A DNA stretch of 42,663 nucleotides from Syntrophorhabdus sp. (GTDB lineage Bacteria; Desulfobacterota; Syntrophorhabdia; Syntrophorhabdales; Syntrophorhabdaceae): assembly GCA_012719415.1 (NCBI GenBank), contig JAAYAK010000214.1:1-42663 (forward strand). Direction: 5' to 3'. The notes beneath the pieces were generated by a model. That model saw nothing but the letters and a program-made list of their open reading frames with translations. It ran no database searches and had not been told where the DNA came from. The position numbers were made by a program, and so were the translations under genes. Below, piece after piece: positions 24,195 to 33,559 of the stretch; positions within the stretch are counted from its first letter, which is position 1; the number at the start of each line of letters is the position of its first letter.

Positions 24195-25433
24195 ATGAAA
24201 AGGTTTTTAGTACTTGCACTTGCATTGTTCTGTTTTTCATTCTTCTTCTTCGCATCACCGGCAATGTCCTATGACACGCTGAAGATAGGCGCACCGCAGC
24301 CCATGACCGGTTCGGACGCCCCCTTCGGGGCGAAGTTCAAGAAGGCCTATGACCTCGCGGTTGAAGAGATCAACCAGGCCGGCGGCATAAACGGAAAGAA
24401 GATCGAAGTGGTCATAGAGGACCACCAGGCGAAGAACCCGCTTGCCGCTACCGTCACGGAAAAACTCATCAACCAGTACAAGGTCCTCGTACTGACAGGC
24501 GGACGGGCCTCGGGTCAGGCGGTCGAGATCGCCTCGGTGGCCCACAGACTGAAGACGCCCTACGTCGTTGATCACCCTTCGGCGGACATCATAACCGCAA
24601 AGGGGTTTGAGTGGGTCTTCAGGAACAACCCCACGGGAACCATCTATCCCCAGGCGTTCAACAAGTTCATCAGCGAGACCCCGGGCGCCCTGCCAAAATC
24701 GGCGGCAGTGGTCTACGATAACACCGTGTTCGGGAAATCCATCGCCAATTCCGCCATGTCGTTCCTGAAGTCGAAGAACGTCAAGATAGTCAACGACGAG
24801 GCCTATCCCGTCAACACCCTTGATTTCAAGCCCATCATGACGAAGGTGAAGGCGAACAATCCCGACTTCCTCCTCATGGTGGCCGTTTCGACGACCGACG
24901 CCATCCTGCTCACCCGCCACGCGAAAGAGATGGGTGTTTCCCCGAGGGCCTTCGTGGGCTTCGGCGGCGGCTTCGGCGTCGCGGACTTCGCGACGGAACT
25001 CCGCAAACTGAGCGACAACGTCTTCTCATCGGCCGCCTGGTCGGGCAATCCGAACGATCCGAAGACGAAGGCGTTCTACCAGAAGTTCGAGAAGAAATAC
25101 GGTTTCCATCCGAAGGAACACGAGGTTGAAGGATACGCGATCATCTACATAATCGCCGATGCCATGAAGAGGACGAAGCTCACGGGCAACCTCGAAAAGG
25201 ACCGCGACCTTTTGCGCCAGTCCCTGCTGAAGACCAACATGTCGACAGTCTTCGGAAAGGTGAAATTCGGCAACTGGACAGGCCCCCTTGGGGACAAGTA
25301 CACGAACCAGAACATCTACTCTCCTGACCACTCCGTGCTTGCCCAGTGGCGTGACGGGAAACTGCTGAATGTGTACCCCAAGGCGAATGCGGAAGTAACC
25401 GCTGTGTTCCCTGATCCCTCAACAAAAAAATAA
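24195..25433 (+). CDS. livK: LIV-type ABC transporter substrate-binding protein
   Basis: 412 residues; signal peptide (about 1-25, very Phe-rich, ending SPAMS), then a type I periplasmic binding fold beginning DTLKIGAPQPMTGSDAPFG with INQAGGINGKKIEVVIEDHQ, diagnostic of the branched-chain amino-acid binding family. Strong GGGGAGGT ribosome site. It is the first gene of the livKHMGF operon. In anaerobes such systems also carry aromatic or short organic acids, so the substrate is open. Confidence 0.93.
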   Translation: MKRFLVLALALFCFSFFFFASPAMSYDTLKIGAPQPMTGSDAPFGAKFKKAYDLAVEEINQAGGINGKKIEVVIEDHQAKNPLAATVTEKLINQYKVLVLTGGRASGQAVEIASVAHRLKTPYVVDHPSADIITAKGFEWVFRNNPTGTIYPQAFNKFISETPGALPKSAAVVYDNTVFGKSIANSAMSFLKSKNVKIVNDEAYPVNTLDFKPIMTKVKANNPDFLLMVAVSTTDAILLTRHAKEMGVSPRAFVGFGGGFGVADFATELRKLSDNVFSSAAWSGNPNDPKTKAFYQKFEKKYGFHPKEHEVEGYAIIYIIADAMKRTKLTGNLEKDRDLLRQSLLKTNMSTVFGKVKFGNWTGPLGDKYTNQNIYSPDHSVLAQWRDGKLLNVYPKANAEVTAVFPDPSTKK

Positions 25434-25447
25434 CCAGCGGGTAGAAC

Positions 25448-26314
25448 ATGGAGACACTTGTCCAGAGCTTGGTAAGCGGCATACTGACGGGATCCCTGTA
25501 CGCGATGATAGGGGTGGGACTTACCATAATCTTCGGGGTGATGCGCATCATCAACATGGCCCACGGCGACATGGTGATGCTCGGGATGTACAGCTCCTTC
25601 TGGGCGCTGACCCTGTGGCACATCGACCCCTTCGTGTCGATCATTCTTTGGGTGCCCGTCGCCTTTCTTATCGGTATGCTCACATACCGTTTCCTTCTGA
25701 AGAAGATCGTGCCTGCGGGTGAACTCAACACCTTGCTTTACACGGCCGGTCTTTCACTGTTCGTATCGAACCTGGTGCTCCTTGTCTGGACAGGTGATTA
25801 TCGTACGATCAAGCTTGACTACGCGGTCATGCCTTTACGGCCATTCGGGATAGCCGTGCCGATCCCGCTCGCAATAGCGTTCGGTATGGCTATCCTGATC
25901 ACCGCGCTTTTATACTGGTTCCTCGTGAAGACCGATACCGGCAGGGCCATCAGGGCGACAAGCCAGGAACCCATGGCCGCGGCATTGATGGGTGTGAATG
26001 CCGCCCAGATGGAGATGCTCACCTTCGGCCTCGGGACCGCGCTGGCATGCGGGGCGGGAGTGCTGCTGGCCCCGTCTCTCTATCTCTACCCGACTGTCGG
26101 CGAGATCCTGGTGGCGAAGTGCTTCGTGATCGTCGTGCTGGGCGGTCTCGGCTCCGTCCAGGGGGCGATCGCGGGAGGGCTGCTCCTCGGGGTGGTGGAA
26201 TCCTTAGGAGCGGTCTACGTATCGGTTCCTTACAAGGATGCAATAGGGTTTGTCATCTTCCTGCTCGTTCTGCTGTTCAGACCTTCAGGACTTTTCGGGG
26301 TTGGTAAATCATGA
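25448..26314 (+). CDS. livH: LIV-type ABC transporter permease LivH
   Basis: 288 residues, about eight membrane helices. It begins with the LivH signature (LVSGILTGSLYAMIGVGLTIIFGVMRIINMAHGD shortened here: SLYAMIGVGLTIIFGVMRI) and has the cytoplasmic GRAIRATSQEPMAAALMG loop that contacts the ATPases. It starts 14 bases after livK and overlaps livM by four bases (ATGA). Confidence 0.94.
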   Translation: METLVQSLVSGILTGSLYAMIGVGLTIIFGVMRIINMAHGDMVMLGMYSSFWALTLWHIDPFVSIILWVPVAFLIGMLTYRFLLKKIVPAGELNTLLYTAGLSLFVSNLVLLVWTGDYRTIKLDYAVMPLRPFGIAVPIPLAIAFGMAILITALLYWFLVKTDTGRAIRATSQEPMAAALMGVNAAQMEMLTFGLGTALACGAGVLLAPSLYLYPTVGEILVAKCFVIVVLGGLGSVQGAIAGGLLLGVVESLGAVYVSVPYKDAIGFVIFLLVLLFRPSGLFGVGKS

Positions 26315-27288
26315 AAAAGACAGCGTTGATCATTCTGGGGTTGATCATTCTGGGAATAGCCCCGATCGTTATCCACTCGCCGTTCTTCGTGCACCTCATG
26401 ATCATGGTGCTCATGTGGACCGTACTCGGCGCGTCATGGAACATACTTGGAGGGTACGCGGGACAGGTCTCGTTCGGGCACGCGACGTTTCTCGGCGCCG
26501 GGGCCTACACGACCATGATCCTCTACCTGAAGTGCGGCATCGATCCATGGTACGGCATCTTCCTCGGCGGGCTAGTGGCCATGGCGATCTCGCTGCCGAT
26601 AGGCTTCATATGCTTTCGCCTGCGCGGCCCCTACTTTGCCCTGTCAACCCTTGCCGTCGCCGAGATCGTGAGGCTTGTGGCCCTCAACTGGGAATCGTTG
26701 ACGGCGGGCCCCGTGGGTCTCCTCATAACGACCCTTCCCAGGGTCAGCTTCCTGGGCCAGGCCATAAACTGGGAGAGCAAGGTCCCCTTCTATTATATCA
26801 TCGCCGTTATTACCTTGATCGCGCTGATCATAACCTATATAGTGTCGAGGACCCGTATCGGCGCGTACCTGCTTGCCCTGAGAGAGGACATCGACAGCGC
26901 CGAGTCCATCGGGATCAACACGGTGAAGGCAAGGGTTGTGGCACTCGCTCTGTCGGCGTTCCTGGCCGGGATAGCGGGGGGTTTCTACGCGATGTACCTG
27001 CGGTATGTCGACCCCGACGCCGTCTTCTCCATAGGCCTTTCCGTCGAGATGCTCTTCATAGCGATTGTCGGCGGGCTGGCGACGGTCGGAGGCCCCCTGA
27101 TCGGTGCCATCGTCCTCGTTACCCTCGGCGAAAGCTTCCGGGAGCATTTTCTCTCGGGCCACCTCATCTTCTATGGTTTTTTCATGATGGTTGCCATCAG
27201 GTACATGCCCGATGGAGTGTGGGGGCGCCTCAATGTGCTTTTCAAAAAACTTCGTTTGAAGAAGGATGCAAACCATGGCACTGCTTGA
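26311..27288 (+). CDS. livM: LIV-type ABC transporter permease LivM
   Basis: 325 residues, multiple membrane helices; the NILGGYAGQVSFGHATFLGAGAY motif (here split by a turn) and LREDIDSAESIGINTVKAR, the coupling loop, mark LivM. Together with LivH it forms the membrane channel. Its ATG overlaps the livH stop, showing tight coupling. Confidence 0.94.
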   Translation: MKKTALIILGLIILGIAPIVIHSPFFVHLMIMVLMWTVLGASWNILGGYAGQVSFGHATFLGAGAYTTMILYLKCGIDPWYGIFLGGLVAMAISLPIGFICFRLRGPYFALSTLAVAEIVRLVALNWESLTAGPVGLLITTLPRVSFLGQAINWESKVPFYYIIAVITLIALIITYIVSRTRIGAYLLALREDIDSAESIGINTVKARVVALALSAFLAGIAGGFYAMYLRYVDPDAVFSIGLSVEMLFIAIVGGLATVGGPLIGAIVLVTLGESFREHFLSGHLIFYGFFMMVAIRYMPDGVWGRLNVLFKKLRLKKDANHGTA

Positions 27289-28021
27289 TGTTCAGGGGCT
27301 CACCAAATGCTTCGGCGGCCTGAAGGCTGTTTCCGACCTTTCCTTCCAGGTGAATGAAGGAGAGATCCTCGGCCTTATCGGACCCAATGGTGCGGGCAAG
27401 ACGACCGTTTTCAGCCTGATAACGGGTTTCATTCCCGCCAACCAGGGCAAGGTCCTTCTCGAAGGCAAGGACATCGCGGGACTCAAGCCCTATTCGATCG
27501 CGCATAAGGGCATGGCACGGACCTTCCAGATCGTCAAGCCCTTCCGGAAACTGACGGTTCTCGAGAACGTGAGCCTCGCGGCCTTCCTGAGGCACTCCGC
27601 GAGAAAGGACGCCGAGGCACAGGCGCGCCGGGTGCTGGAACGGGTCGAGCTCAGCGACAAGGCCGAAGCTTATGCGTCGGATCTGACGTTGAGTGAACAG
27701 AAACGGCTGGAGATCGCCCGGGCCCTCGCGACGGACCCGAAGGTCCTTCTTCTCGACGAACCCATGGGAGGGCTCAACCCGACGGAGATCGATCACGCGT
27801 CGGTCCTCGTGAGGGACATCTGCAAGAGCGGTGTGACCATCGTCTGGGTGGAGCATGTCCTGAAGGCCATCATGAGTTCCTGCCACAGGGTCATAGTGAT
27901 ACATCACGGCGAAAAGATAGCCGATATGCCGCCGGAGGAGGTCGTCACGAACCCGGTGGTGATCGAGGCGTATCTCGGCAAGAAGGCCAATTCCTACAAA
28001 AAAGGCGAACCAATATGCTGA
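27275..28021 (+). CDS. livG: LIV-type ABC transporter ATPase LivG
   Basis: 248 residues from ATG at 27275; AAGGA spaced eight bases favours it over the ATG at 27266. Walker A GPNGAGKTT, signature LTLSEQKRLEIARAL and Walker B VLLLDEPMGGLNP, with the extra LivG-type segment GMARTFQIVKPF. The start lies inside the end of livM. Confidence 0.95.
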   Translation: MALLDVQGLTKCFGGLKAVSDLSFQVNEGEILGLIGPNGAGKTTVFSLITGFIPANQGKVLLEGKDIAGLKPYSIAHKGMARTFQIVKPFRKLTVLENVSLAAFLRHSARKDAEAQARRVLERVELSDKAEAYASDLTLSEQKRLEIARALATDPKVLLLDEPMGGLNPTEIDHASVLVRDICKSGVTIVWVEHVLKAIMSSCHRVIVIHHGEKIADMPPEEVVTNPVVIEAYLGKKANSYKKGEPIC

Positions 28022-28716
28022 AGATCGAGAATCTTGAAGTCTCCTACGGAAGGGCGCAGGTGCTCTGGGGTGTGTCCCTGAACATCAACGAAGGCGAGAT
28101 CATCGCCCTCGTCGGGGCGAACGGCGCGGGCAAGACAACGCTGCTGAAGACCATATCGGGGATCGTAAAGAAGAAGTCGGGAAAGATCAGCTACGACGGA
28201 AAATCCTTCGACAAGCTGAGTGCCCGTGATATCGTTAAGATGGGCATCGTCCAGGTCCCCGAAGGAAGAAAGCTCTTCCCCGAGATGAACATTCTGGAGA
28301 ACCTCATGATGGGTGCCTACAAGGTACCCGGGGAGGAAAGGGAAAAGAGGCTCGACCAGGTGTTCGCGCTGTTCCCGGTGTTGAAGGAAAGGATGAAGCA
28401 GCTTGCGGGCACCCTGTCGGGCGGCGAGCAGCAGATGGTCGCGCTGGCGCGCGGCCTCATGGCGGGTCCGCGGCTCCTGATGCTCGATGAACCGTCCCTC
28501 GGCCTCGCTCCCCTGGTGGTGGAGAGGATATTCGAGGCGGTGCTGAAGATACACCAGGAAGGGGTGACGGTGCTTCTCGTGGAGCAGAACGTGCATGAGG
28601 CACTGGAACTTGCAGACAGGGGCTATGTCCTCGAGAACGGCAAGATCGGCCTCGAAGGAGCCGGGAACGAGCTCCTGGGGAATGAACACGTGAGGTGTGC
28701 CTATCTCGGAATATGA
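28015..28716 (+). CDS. livF: LIV-type ABC transporter ATPase LivF
   Basis: 233 residues, usual LivF size. Walker A GANGAGKTTLLKTI, signature LSGGEQQMVALARG, Walker B LLMLDEPSLGLAP, and the LivF-typical GIVQVPEGRKLFPEM. It overlaps livG by seven bases. Last transporter gene; the regulator follows after about 90 bases. Confidence 0.95.
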   Translation: MLKIENLEVSYGRAQVLWGVSLNINEGEIIALVGANGAGKTTLLKTISGIVKKKSGKISYDGKSFDKLSARDIVKMGIVQVPEGRKLFPEMNILENLMMGAYKVPGEEREKRLDQVFALFPVLKERMKQLAGTLSGGEQQMVALARGLMAGPRLLMLDEPSLGLAPLVVERIFEAVLKIHQEGVTVLLVEQNVHEALELADRGYVLENGKIGLEGAGNELLGNEHVRCAYLGI

Positions 28717-28807
28717 GCAAACAGCCCCGGGTTTCCTGGAATTGGTTGTGCAGAGGCATGCGGACAGTGGCGGAAACATCAAATACTCAATAGACAGGAG
28801 AGAAGAG

Positions 28808-29563
28808 ATGAAGTATTCAACTTTTGAGCCGATCAACTACAAAAAGCTCTCCCTTTTGATCGAGAACAGCATCAAGGACCGCATTCTCGAGGGAGAATTC
28901 CCTCCCGGCAGCCGGCTTCCCAACGAGTTCGAGATCGGGAAACAGTTCGGCGTCAGCCTCGTGACGGTGAGGGAGGCCTTAAAGGGCCTTGAGACATTCG
29001 GTCTCATCGAAAAGCGCAAGGGTAAGGGGGGAGGCGTATTCGTCGCCGAACCGAGGAGCGATTATGTCAAGACCACCCTCTTTCATTTTCTGAACCACAA
29101 GAAGTTCACATCGAAGGACCTATCGGAGCTCAGGATGATCATCGAGCCCGTGGCGTGCAAACTCGCCTCGAAGCGCATATCGGAGACGGAGATATCCAGG
29201 CTTGAAAGGAACATCGAGTACTGCGAATCCCTGATAGAGAAGACGGGCGGGGCACTGTCGAGAGAGGATTTCTTCCGGCTGGAGGAAAGCAACATAGAGT
29301 TTCACAGCATCATCGGAGAGGCGACGCAGAACCCGGTCCTCGTGCTCACGATGGATTACGTGCTCGACTTCATGTTCAGCTTCAAGAAGACGGCGCTTGC
29401 GCCGAGCAGCGAGTTCTCCAACAGCATCATCAAGGACCACAAACTCATTCTGGAGCCGCTGAAGAAAAAGAAAGGGGCGTCCGCCGAGAAGATGATGATC
29501 GCGCATCTCGAGAACGTCGAGTACTACCTGAAGGAGAACGCAAAGGAGAGCCAGGACGGCTAG
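28808..29563 (+). CDS. GntR-family regulator, FCD (FadR) subfamily
   Basis: 251 residues from ATG at 28808 (AGGAG seven bases ahead). N-terminal winged helix (about 12-80; ILEGEFPPGSRLPNE and VSLVTVREALKGLE), then the all-helical FCD ligand domain (about 95-235) with ELRMIIEPVACKLAS and late His residues in EFHSIIGE and KDHKLILEPL that normally bind a metal and a carboxylic acid ligand. Between the liv operon and mmsA, it probably controls one or both in response to an organic acid or acyl compound. Confidence 0.93.
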   Translation: MKYSTFEPINYKKLSLLIENSIKDRILEGEFPPGSRLPNEFEIGKQFGVSLVTVREALKGLETFGLIEKRKGKGGGVFVAEPRSDYVKTTLFHFLNHKKFTSKDLSELRMIIEPVACKLASKRISETEISRLERNIEYCESLIEKTGGALSREDFFRLEESNIEFHSIIGEATQNPVLVLTMDYVLDFMFSFKKTALAPSSEFSNSIIKDHKLILEPLKKKKGASAEKMMIAHLENVEYYLKENAKESQDG

Positions 29564-29616
29564 ACAGAATCCGCGGTGCGGCAAAGCAAATACGAAGACA
29601 AAGGAGACAGGACAAC

Positions 29617-31107
29617 ATGGCCATTTTGGAAGAACCGATCAAGGGTATCAAAGAGGTCAGGAACTATATCAACGGGGAATGGGTCGATTCGAAGGGGAAG
29701 ATAGTGGACGTTGTAAACCCTGCGACGGGCAAAGTGATCGGCAAATGCCCCATCTCCACGAAAGAGGAGATAAACGAGGCCGTTGAGGCAGCGAAGGAGG
29801 CATTCCATGACTGGCGGAGGACGACCCCGCTCGCCCGCACCAGGATACTCTTCAGACTCAAGGAGCTTCTCGAGGAGAACTTCGAAGAGGTGAGCCGTAT
29901 CCAGACCATGGAGCACGGCAAGACGATCGATGAATCGAGGGGCGAGACCCGCAGGGGGATCGAGAATGTGGAGGTCGCCTGCGGCATCCCCACGCTCATG
30001 CAGGGGTATTACTCCGAGGATATCGCCTCTGGTATCGACGAATGGGTCATACCCACGCCCACGGGAGTCTTCGGGATCATCGGGCCCTTCAATTTCCCCT
30101 TCATGATACCTCTTTGGTCCGCGCCGTATGCGGTGGCGACGGGGAATACCATTGTCATCAAGCCGTCCAGCGAGGTCCCCTTCAGCCAGATGCGCCTTGC
30201 CGAGCTGGCGGAAGAGGCCGGGTTCCCTCCCGGGGTCTGGAACGTTGTGAACGGAGGAAGGACCGTGGTCGAAGGGATGCTCGATCATCGCGATATCAAG
30301 GGGATCACATTTGTCGGTTCAACACCCACCGGCCGTGACGTGATCTACAGAAGGTGCGGGGAAACGGGAAAGAAGGTCATCGCCCAGTGCGGCGCGAAGA
30401 ACTTCATGGTGGTCATGCCTGACTGCAACGTACGGGCGACCATAGCCGCATGCGGGACATCATTCTTCGGAAATGCCGGCCAGAGATGTCTTGCCGCCGC
30501 CAACCTCCTGATGGTGGGTGAGGACGAGGCCTTCTACAGGGATTTCGTCACACAGCTCCTGGAGATGGCGTCAAGGATACGTGTCGGGTACGGACTCGAT
30601 GACAACACCCAGATGGGACCGGTCAGGGACCAGGCAAAGAAGGCGAACATACTGAAGTACATAGAGATGGGGATCAGCGAGGGAGCGAAGATGCTCCTCG
30701 ACGGAAGGAAACCGAAGATAACAGGCGATTATCCGGAAGACTGTTTCCTGGGGCCCACGATATTCGAAGGCGTCGATCCCAACGGCCGGATCGGCTCGGA
30801 AGAGATATTCGGTCCCGTTATGAGCATCATGAGGGCGAAAGACCTCGATGAGGCGATCGAGATCTGCAACAACAATCCCTTTGGCAACGGGCACTCGATC
30901 TTCACCCAGAATGGCGGGTACGCGCGATACTTCACCTACAATGTCGAGAGCGGCAACGTGGGCACGAACATCGGCGTCGTCGCGCCCGTCGCTTTCTTCC
31001 CCTTCAGCGGGATGAAGGATTCCTTCTTCGGTGACCTTCATACCCAGGGCAAGGAAGCCATCCGCTTTTTCACGGAGAGCAAGGTAGTCATTCAGAGATG
31101 GTTCTAG
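29617..31107 (+). CDS. mmsA: Methylmalonate-semialdehyde dehydrogenase (CoA-acylating)
   Basis: 496 residues, full length. N-terminal NYINGEWVDS and VNPATGKVIG, NAD-binding IIGPFNFPFMIP, and catalytic Cys in GNAGQRCLAAANLLM. The general-base Glu stretch of other aldehyde dehydrogenases is replaced by QCGAKNFMVV, as expected for the CoA-dependent MmsA/IolA class, which makes propionyl-CoA or acetyl-CoA from (methyl)malonate semialdehyde, NAD and CoA. It acts in valine, pyrimidine or inositol breakdown. Beside a LIV transporter and a GntR/FCD regulator it most plausibly serves valine or a related branched acid. AAAGGAG precedes the ATG. Confidence 0.92.
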   Translation: MAILEEPIKGIKEVRNYINGEWVDSKGKIVDVVNPATGKVIGKCPISTKEEINEAVEAAKEAFHDWRRTTPLARTRILFRLKELLEENFEEVSRIQTMEHGKTIDESRGETRRGIENVEVACGIPTLMQGYYSEDIASGIDEWVIPTPTGVFGIIGPFNFPFMIPLWSAPYAVATGNTIVIKPSSEVPFSQMRLAELAEEAGFPPGVWNVVNGGRTVVEGMLDHRDIKGITFVGSTPTGRDVIYRRCGETGKKVIAQCGAKNFMVVMPDCNVRATIAACGTSFFGNAGQRCLAAANLLMVGEDEAFYRDFVTQLLEMASRIRVGYGLDDNTQMGPVRDQAKKANILKYIEMGISEGAKMLLDGRKPKITGDYPEDCFLGPTIFEGVDPNGRIGSEEIFGPVMSIMRAKDLDEAIEICNNNPFGNGHSIFTQNGGYARYFTYNVESGNVGTNIGVVAPVAFFPFSGMKDSFFGDLHTQGKEAIRFFTESKVVIQRWF

Positions 31108-31129
31108 GGTTTAGCAAGGGAGGGGAATC

Positions 31130-31567
31130 ATGACGATCAATACCTGTTCCGGCGCCATAAGTTTCTCACGGAAGCTGGAGACGGAGTCCGCGGTATTCTA
31201 CGAGGAGGCGGCGACCCGTTTCCCGGCAGATGCCGAGATGTTCGCGTCTTTCGCCAAGGAGAACAAGAAGTTCATCGCCCAGATCGAACGGGCGTACTAC
31301 GGCGTGATCACCGATGCCATTGAGGGCTGTTTCGCCTTCGACCTGGAGACCGATGGCTACGAGCTGGGAGAGGCCGCGTCCGGCGGGCCCGGCCGGGCCG
31401 ATACGCTGAAGGCTGCCGTGGAGATTGAAGAAAAGATCATCAGCTACTACAAGGAAGCGGCAGAGCAGTCGAAGCACCTGATGGCCGACGTGCCGCGATC
31501 GTTCAACCTCGTGGTCAAGAAGAGGGCCGACCGCGTTCCACGGCTCAAGGCGCTTCTGGGAACGTAG
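31130..31567 (+). CDS. Ferritin-like (rubrerythrin-related) helical protein
   Basis: 145 residues, predicted four-helix. Two segments carry the ferritin-like spacing: KLETESAVFYEEAATRF (about 16-32) and AAVEIEEKIISYYKEAAEQS (about 90-109). Glu and Tyr are in the right places, but not every metal ligand of a classical di-iron site is obvious. Families of this type handle oxidative stress or iron. It starts 22 bases after mmsA with its own ribosome site (GGGAGGGG), so the two are probably cotranscribed. Confidence 0.75.
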   Translation: MTINTCSGAISFSRKLETESAVFYEEAATRFPADAEMFASFAKENKKFIAQIERAYYGVITDAIEGCFAFDLETDGYELGEAASGGPGRADTLKAAVEIEEKIISYYKEAAEQSKHLMADVPRSFNLVVKKRADRVPRLKALLGT

Positions 31568-31660
31568 GACCCGGGTGGCAGTCCGGGAACGCGAAGAGCG
31601 GATCGAATCGAAGACTCCCCCGCCCCGGGATGGGGTCAACAAAAAAAAGGAGGCCCAGGA

Positions 31661-32149
31661 ATGCGTGCGTTGAAAGCAGTAACCCTTATCGGTATTTTGG
31701 TCCTCTTCATGATGACCGGTATCGCGATGGCACAGCAGATGCCGAACCCTTACGGTCCGAACGTCAATCTGGCAACGGCGAAGAAGGTCGCGGCGGCAGC
31801 GGCGGCCGAGGCGGCGAAGATCAAGATCAACGTCGTGATAGGCGTTGTCGACACGGGCGGCAACCTGGTCTATTTGGAGAGGTTCGACGTTGTCCAGTGG
31901 GGCAGCGTTGACGTGGCGGTCAACAAGGCAAAGAGCTCTGTCATGTTCAAGAGGCCCACGAAGGCCTTCGAGAACATCCTGAGCAGCGGCGGCAACATGA
32001 CGTACCTTACCCTCGATGGCATACGGGCCATTGAAGGCGGTGTCCCCATTATTGAGAACGGCAGGATCATCGGCGCCATCGGCGTCTCCGGCGGATCGTC
32101 CGCACAGGACGGCGTCGTGGCAAGGGCGGGCGCTGCGCAGGTACAGTGA
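31661..32149 (+). CDS. Secreted HbpS/GlcG-family (DUF336) protein
   Basis: 162 residues; signal peptide (about 1-24, ending GIAMA-QQ), then the HbpS/GlcG fold: LATAKKVAAAAAAEA, VIGVVDTGGNLVYLERFD, KAKSSVMFKRPT and GGVPIIENGRIIGAIGVSGG. Members bind heme or small organic ligands outside the cell, and the exact ligand varies. The upstream iron-type neighbour fits a metal or heme link, but this is inference. AAGGAGG precedes the ATG. Confidence 0.88.
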   Translation: MRALKAVTLIGILVLFMMTGIAMAQQMPNPYGPNVNLATAKKVAAAAAAEAAKIKINVVIGVVDTGGNLVYLERFDVVQWGSVDVAVNKAKSSVMFKRPTKAFENILSSGGNMTYLTLDGIRAIEGGVPIIENGRIIGAIGVSGGSSAQDGVVARAGAAQVQ

Positions 32150-32185
32150 CCCGGCAGAAACGTTTCTCCTCCTTTTATGTGAACG

Positions 32186-32236
32186 CCCCGCAGTGGAAGA
32201 GGTCTCCGCGTCCCATCGGGGGCCTCTTCAGCGGGG
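32186..32236 (+). terminator. Long hairpin after the HbpS-like gene
   Basis: CCCCGC (32186-32191) with GCGGGG (32231-32236) and GAAGAGG (32196-32202) with CCTCTTC (32223-32229). No T-run follows, so it may be a Rho-aided or structural end. Confidence 0.45.
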
Positions 32237-32319
32237 ACCCTCACGGGTCGGCTCCCGCGGGTGTTGACGCGTGGCGGCTGACTCCGTGCGTTGAGCCGCC
32301 GCCGACCTGCGCGGCATTT

Positions 32320-32529
32320 CTACAGCCCCCGTGAGAACTCCTGCGCCGGTCCAGCCTGCAGCTTTTCTAGGGCGGCCGCCCTGTCGCCCGGGGCGGGGTG
32401 GCTGGCGAAGATGTCGCTTTCGTTCCCGAACATGGCCTGAAGCCTGCGCAGTGCGCTTATGGCGGCCCCGGGAGCAGATGCCGAGACAACAAAGAGGCAC
32501 ATCAGCCACACAAAAAGCTTTTTCAACAT
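32320..32529 (-). pseudogene. Short exported protein, remnant of an M48-type peptidase
   Basis: 69 codons with a good GGAGGAGG site before ATG 32529. A signal peptide (MLKKLFVWLMCLFVVSASAPG) is followed directly by ALRRLQAMFGNESDIFASHPAPGDR, split here as the last 45 residues. That segment resembles the C-terminus of M48 metallopeptidases (their F-x-x-HP-x-x-x-R region). The HExxH catalytic core of about 150 residues is missing, so an in-frame internal deletion is likely. It may still be made and exported. Confidence 0.55.
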
Positions 32530-32697
32530 TCCTGCCTCCTCCATTCGAGTTCCTTCAGCGGCCACCCGCGATCCCCGGGAGGTCCCGCGGCCGATCGGAG
32601 GCGCGTGTTTGACCATGCTACGTCCCTCTACGGTTACCATGGAAGGAAAAGTTGCCGGGATGTCCCCCGGGGGGACGAAAGTGTCGTCCGTTTGTGA

Positions 32698-32725
32698 TTG
32701 ACGAGGTGCTGATCGATAGTGTACA
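32698..32725 (+). promoter_or_regulatory. Promoter of the HD-GYP gene
   Basis: TTGACG (32698-32703), spacer 16, TGTACA (32720-32725), about 40 bases before the start codon; same layout as the sulfatase-maturase promoter. Confidence 0.45.
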
Positions 32726-32767
32726 AGAAACTGGTACCCGGGGTAGACAAGCCCCGTGAGGTAGCTT

Positions 32768-33559
32768 ATGAACTCCGCCGAACTTGACAAGAGGCTTCTT
32801 GACATCATCTCCGACATTGCCGAAGGGCGGTACTCCGATGACATCATGGAGTTGACAAAGGACGATGTGCCGGAGACTGTCCGGACCATAGCCGAGGCCG
32901 TGGCGCTCATGATGGTCAAGGTGGAGGCCCGGGAGTTCCGCCTCCAGCAGCTCGTGGAGGAACTGAAGGACCTCAACGAGCAGGTCAGGAACAATACCGT
33001 GGCCGTGGTCACCGCTATGGCACACGCCCTGGCCGCGCGGGATACCTACACCGAGGGCCACGCGTCGCGGGTGGCGGAGCTTGCCCACGCCATCGGACGC
33101 GAGATGGGCCTTGCGGGCGAGGAGCTGGAATACGTTCGTCTGGGCGGGGCGCTTCACGATATCGGGAAGATCGGATTTCCGGACATCCTCTTCGGCGATC
33201 ACGAGGGGAAGCTCCCGTCGAACCTTGTGAAGGAGATAAACCGCCATCCCTCCATAGGCGCGAAGATCTTAAAGCCCCTCGATTTCCTGGGGCCCGCCGT
33301 AGACTACGTCTCGGCCCACCACGAACGGCTTGATGGACGCGGTTATCCCAGGGGGCTCAAGGACAACGAGATCCCGCTCGGGGCCCAGATCATATCCGTT
33401 GCCGACATTTACGACGCCATCACTTCAGAGCGTCCCTACCAGAAAACAAGAACGTCCGCCGAGGCCCTTGCGATCCTGCGCGACATCGCGGGCACGCGCA
33501 TCAGGACGGACATCGTCGAGACCCTGGAAAGGGTCCTGGCGAAGAGCGGCGCTCCCTGA
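32768..33559 (+). CDS. HD-GYP cyclic-di-GMP phosphodiesterase
   Basis: 263 residues, soluble. A coiled-coil N-terminus of about 75 residues, then HD-GYP: AARDTYTEGHASRVAELA, GALHDIGKIGFPD (HD) and HHERLDGRGYPRGL (GYP), with IISVADIYDAITSERPYQ. It should hydrolyse c-di-GMP with a metal centre. No receiver or other recognised sensor domain, so control may come from a partner such as the GAF protein next door. GAGGT precedes the ATG. Confidence 0.92.
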   Translation: MNSAELDKRLLDIISDIAEGRYSDDIMELTKDDVPETVRTIAEAVALMMVKVEAREFRLQQLVEELKDLNEQVRNNTVAVVTAMAHALAARDTYTEGHASRVAELAHAIGREMGLAGEELEYVRLGGALHDIGKIGFPDILFGDHEGKLPSNLVKEINRHPSIGAKILKPLDFLGPAVDYVSAHHERLDGRGYPRGLKDNEIPLGAQIISVADIYDAITSERPYQKTRTSAEALAILRDIAGTRIRTDIVETLERVLAKSGAP

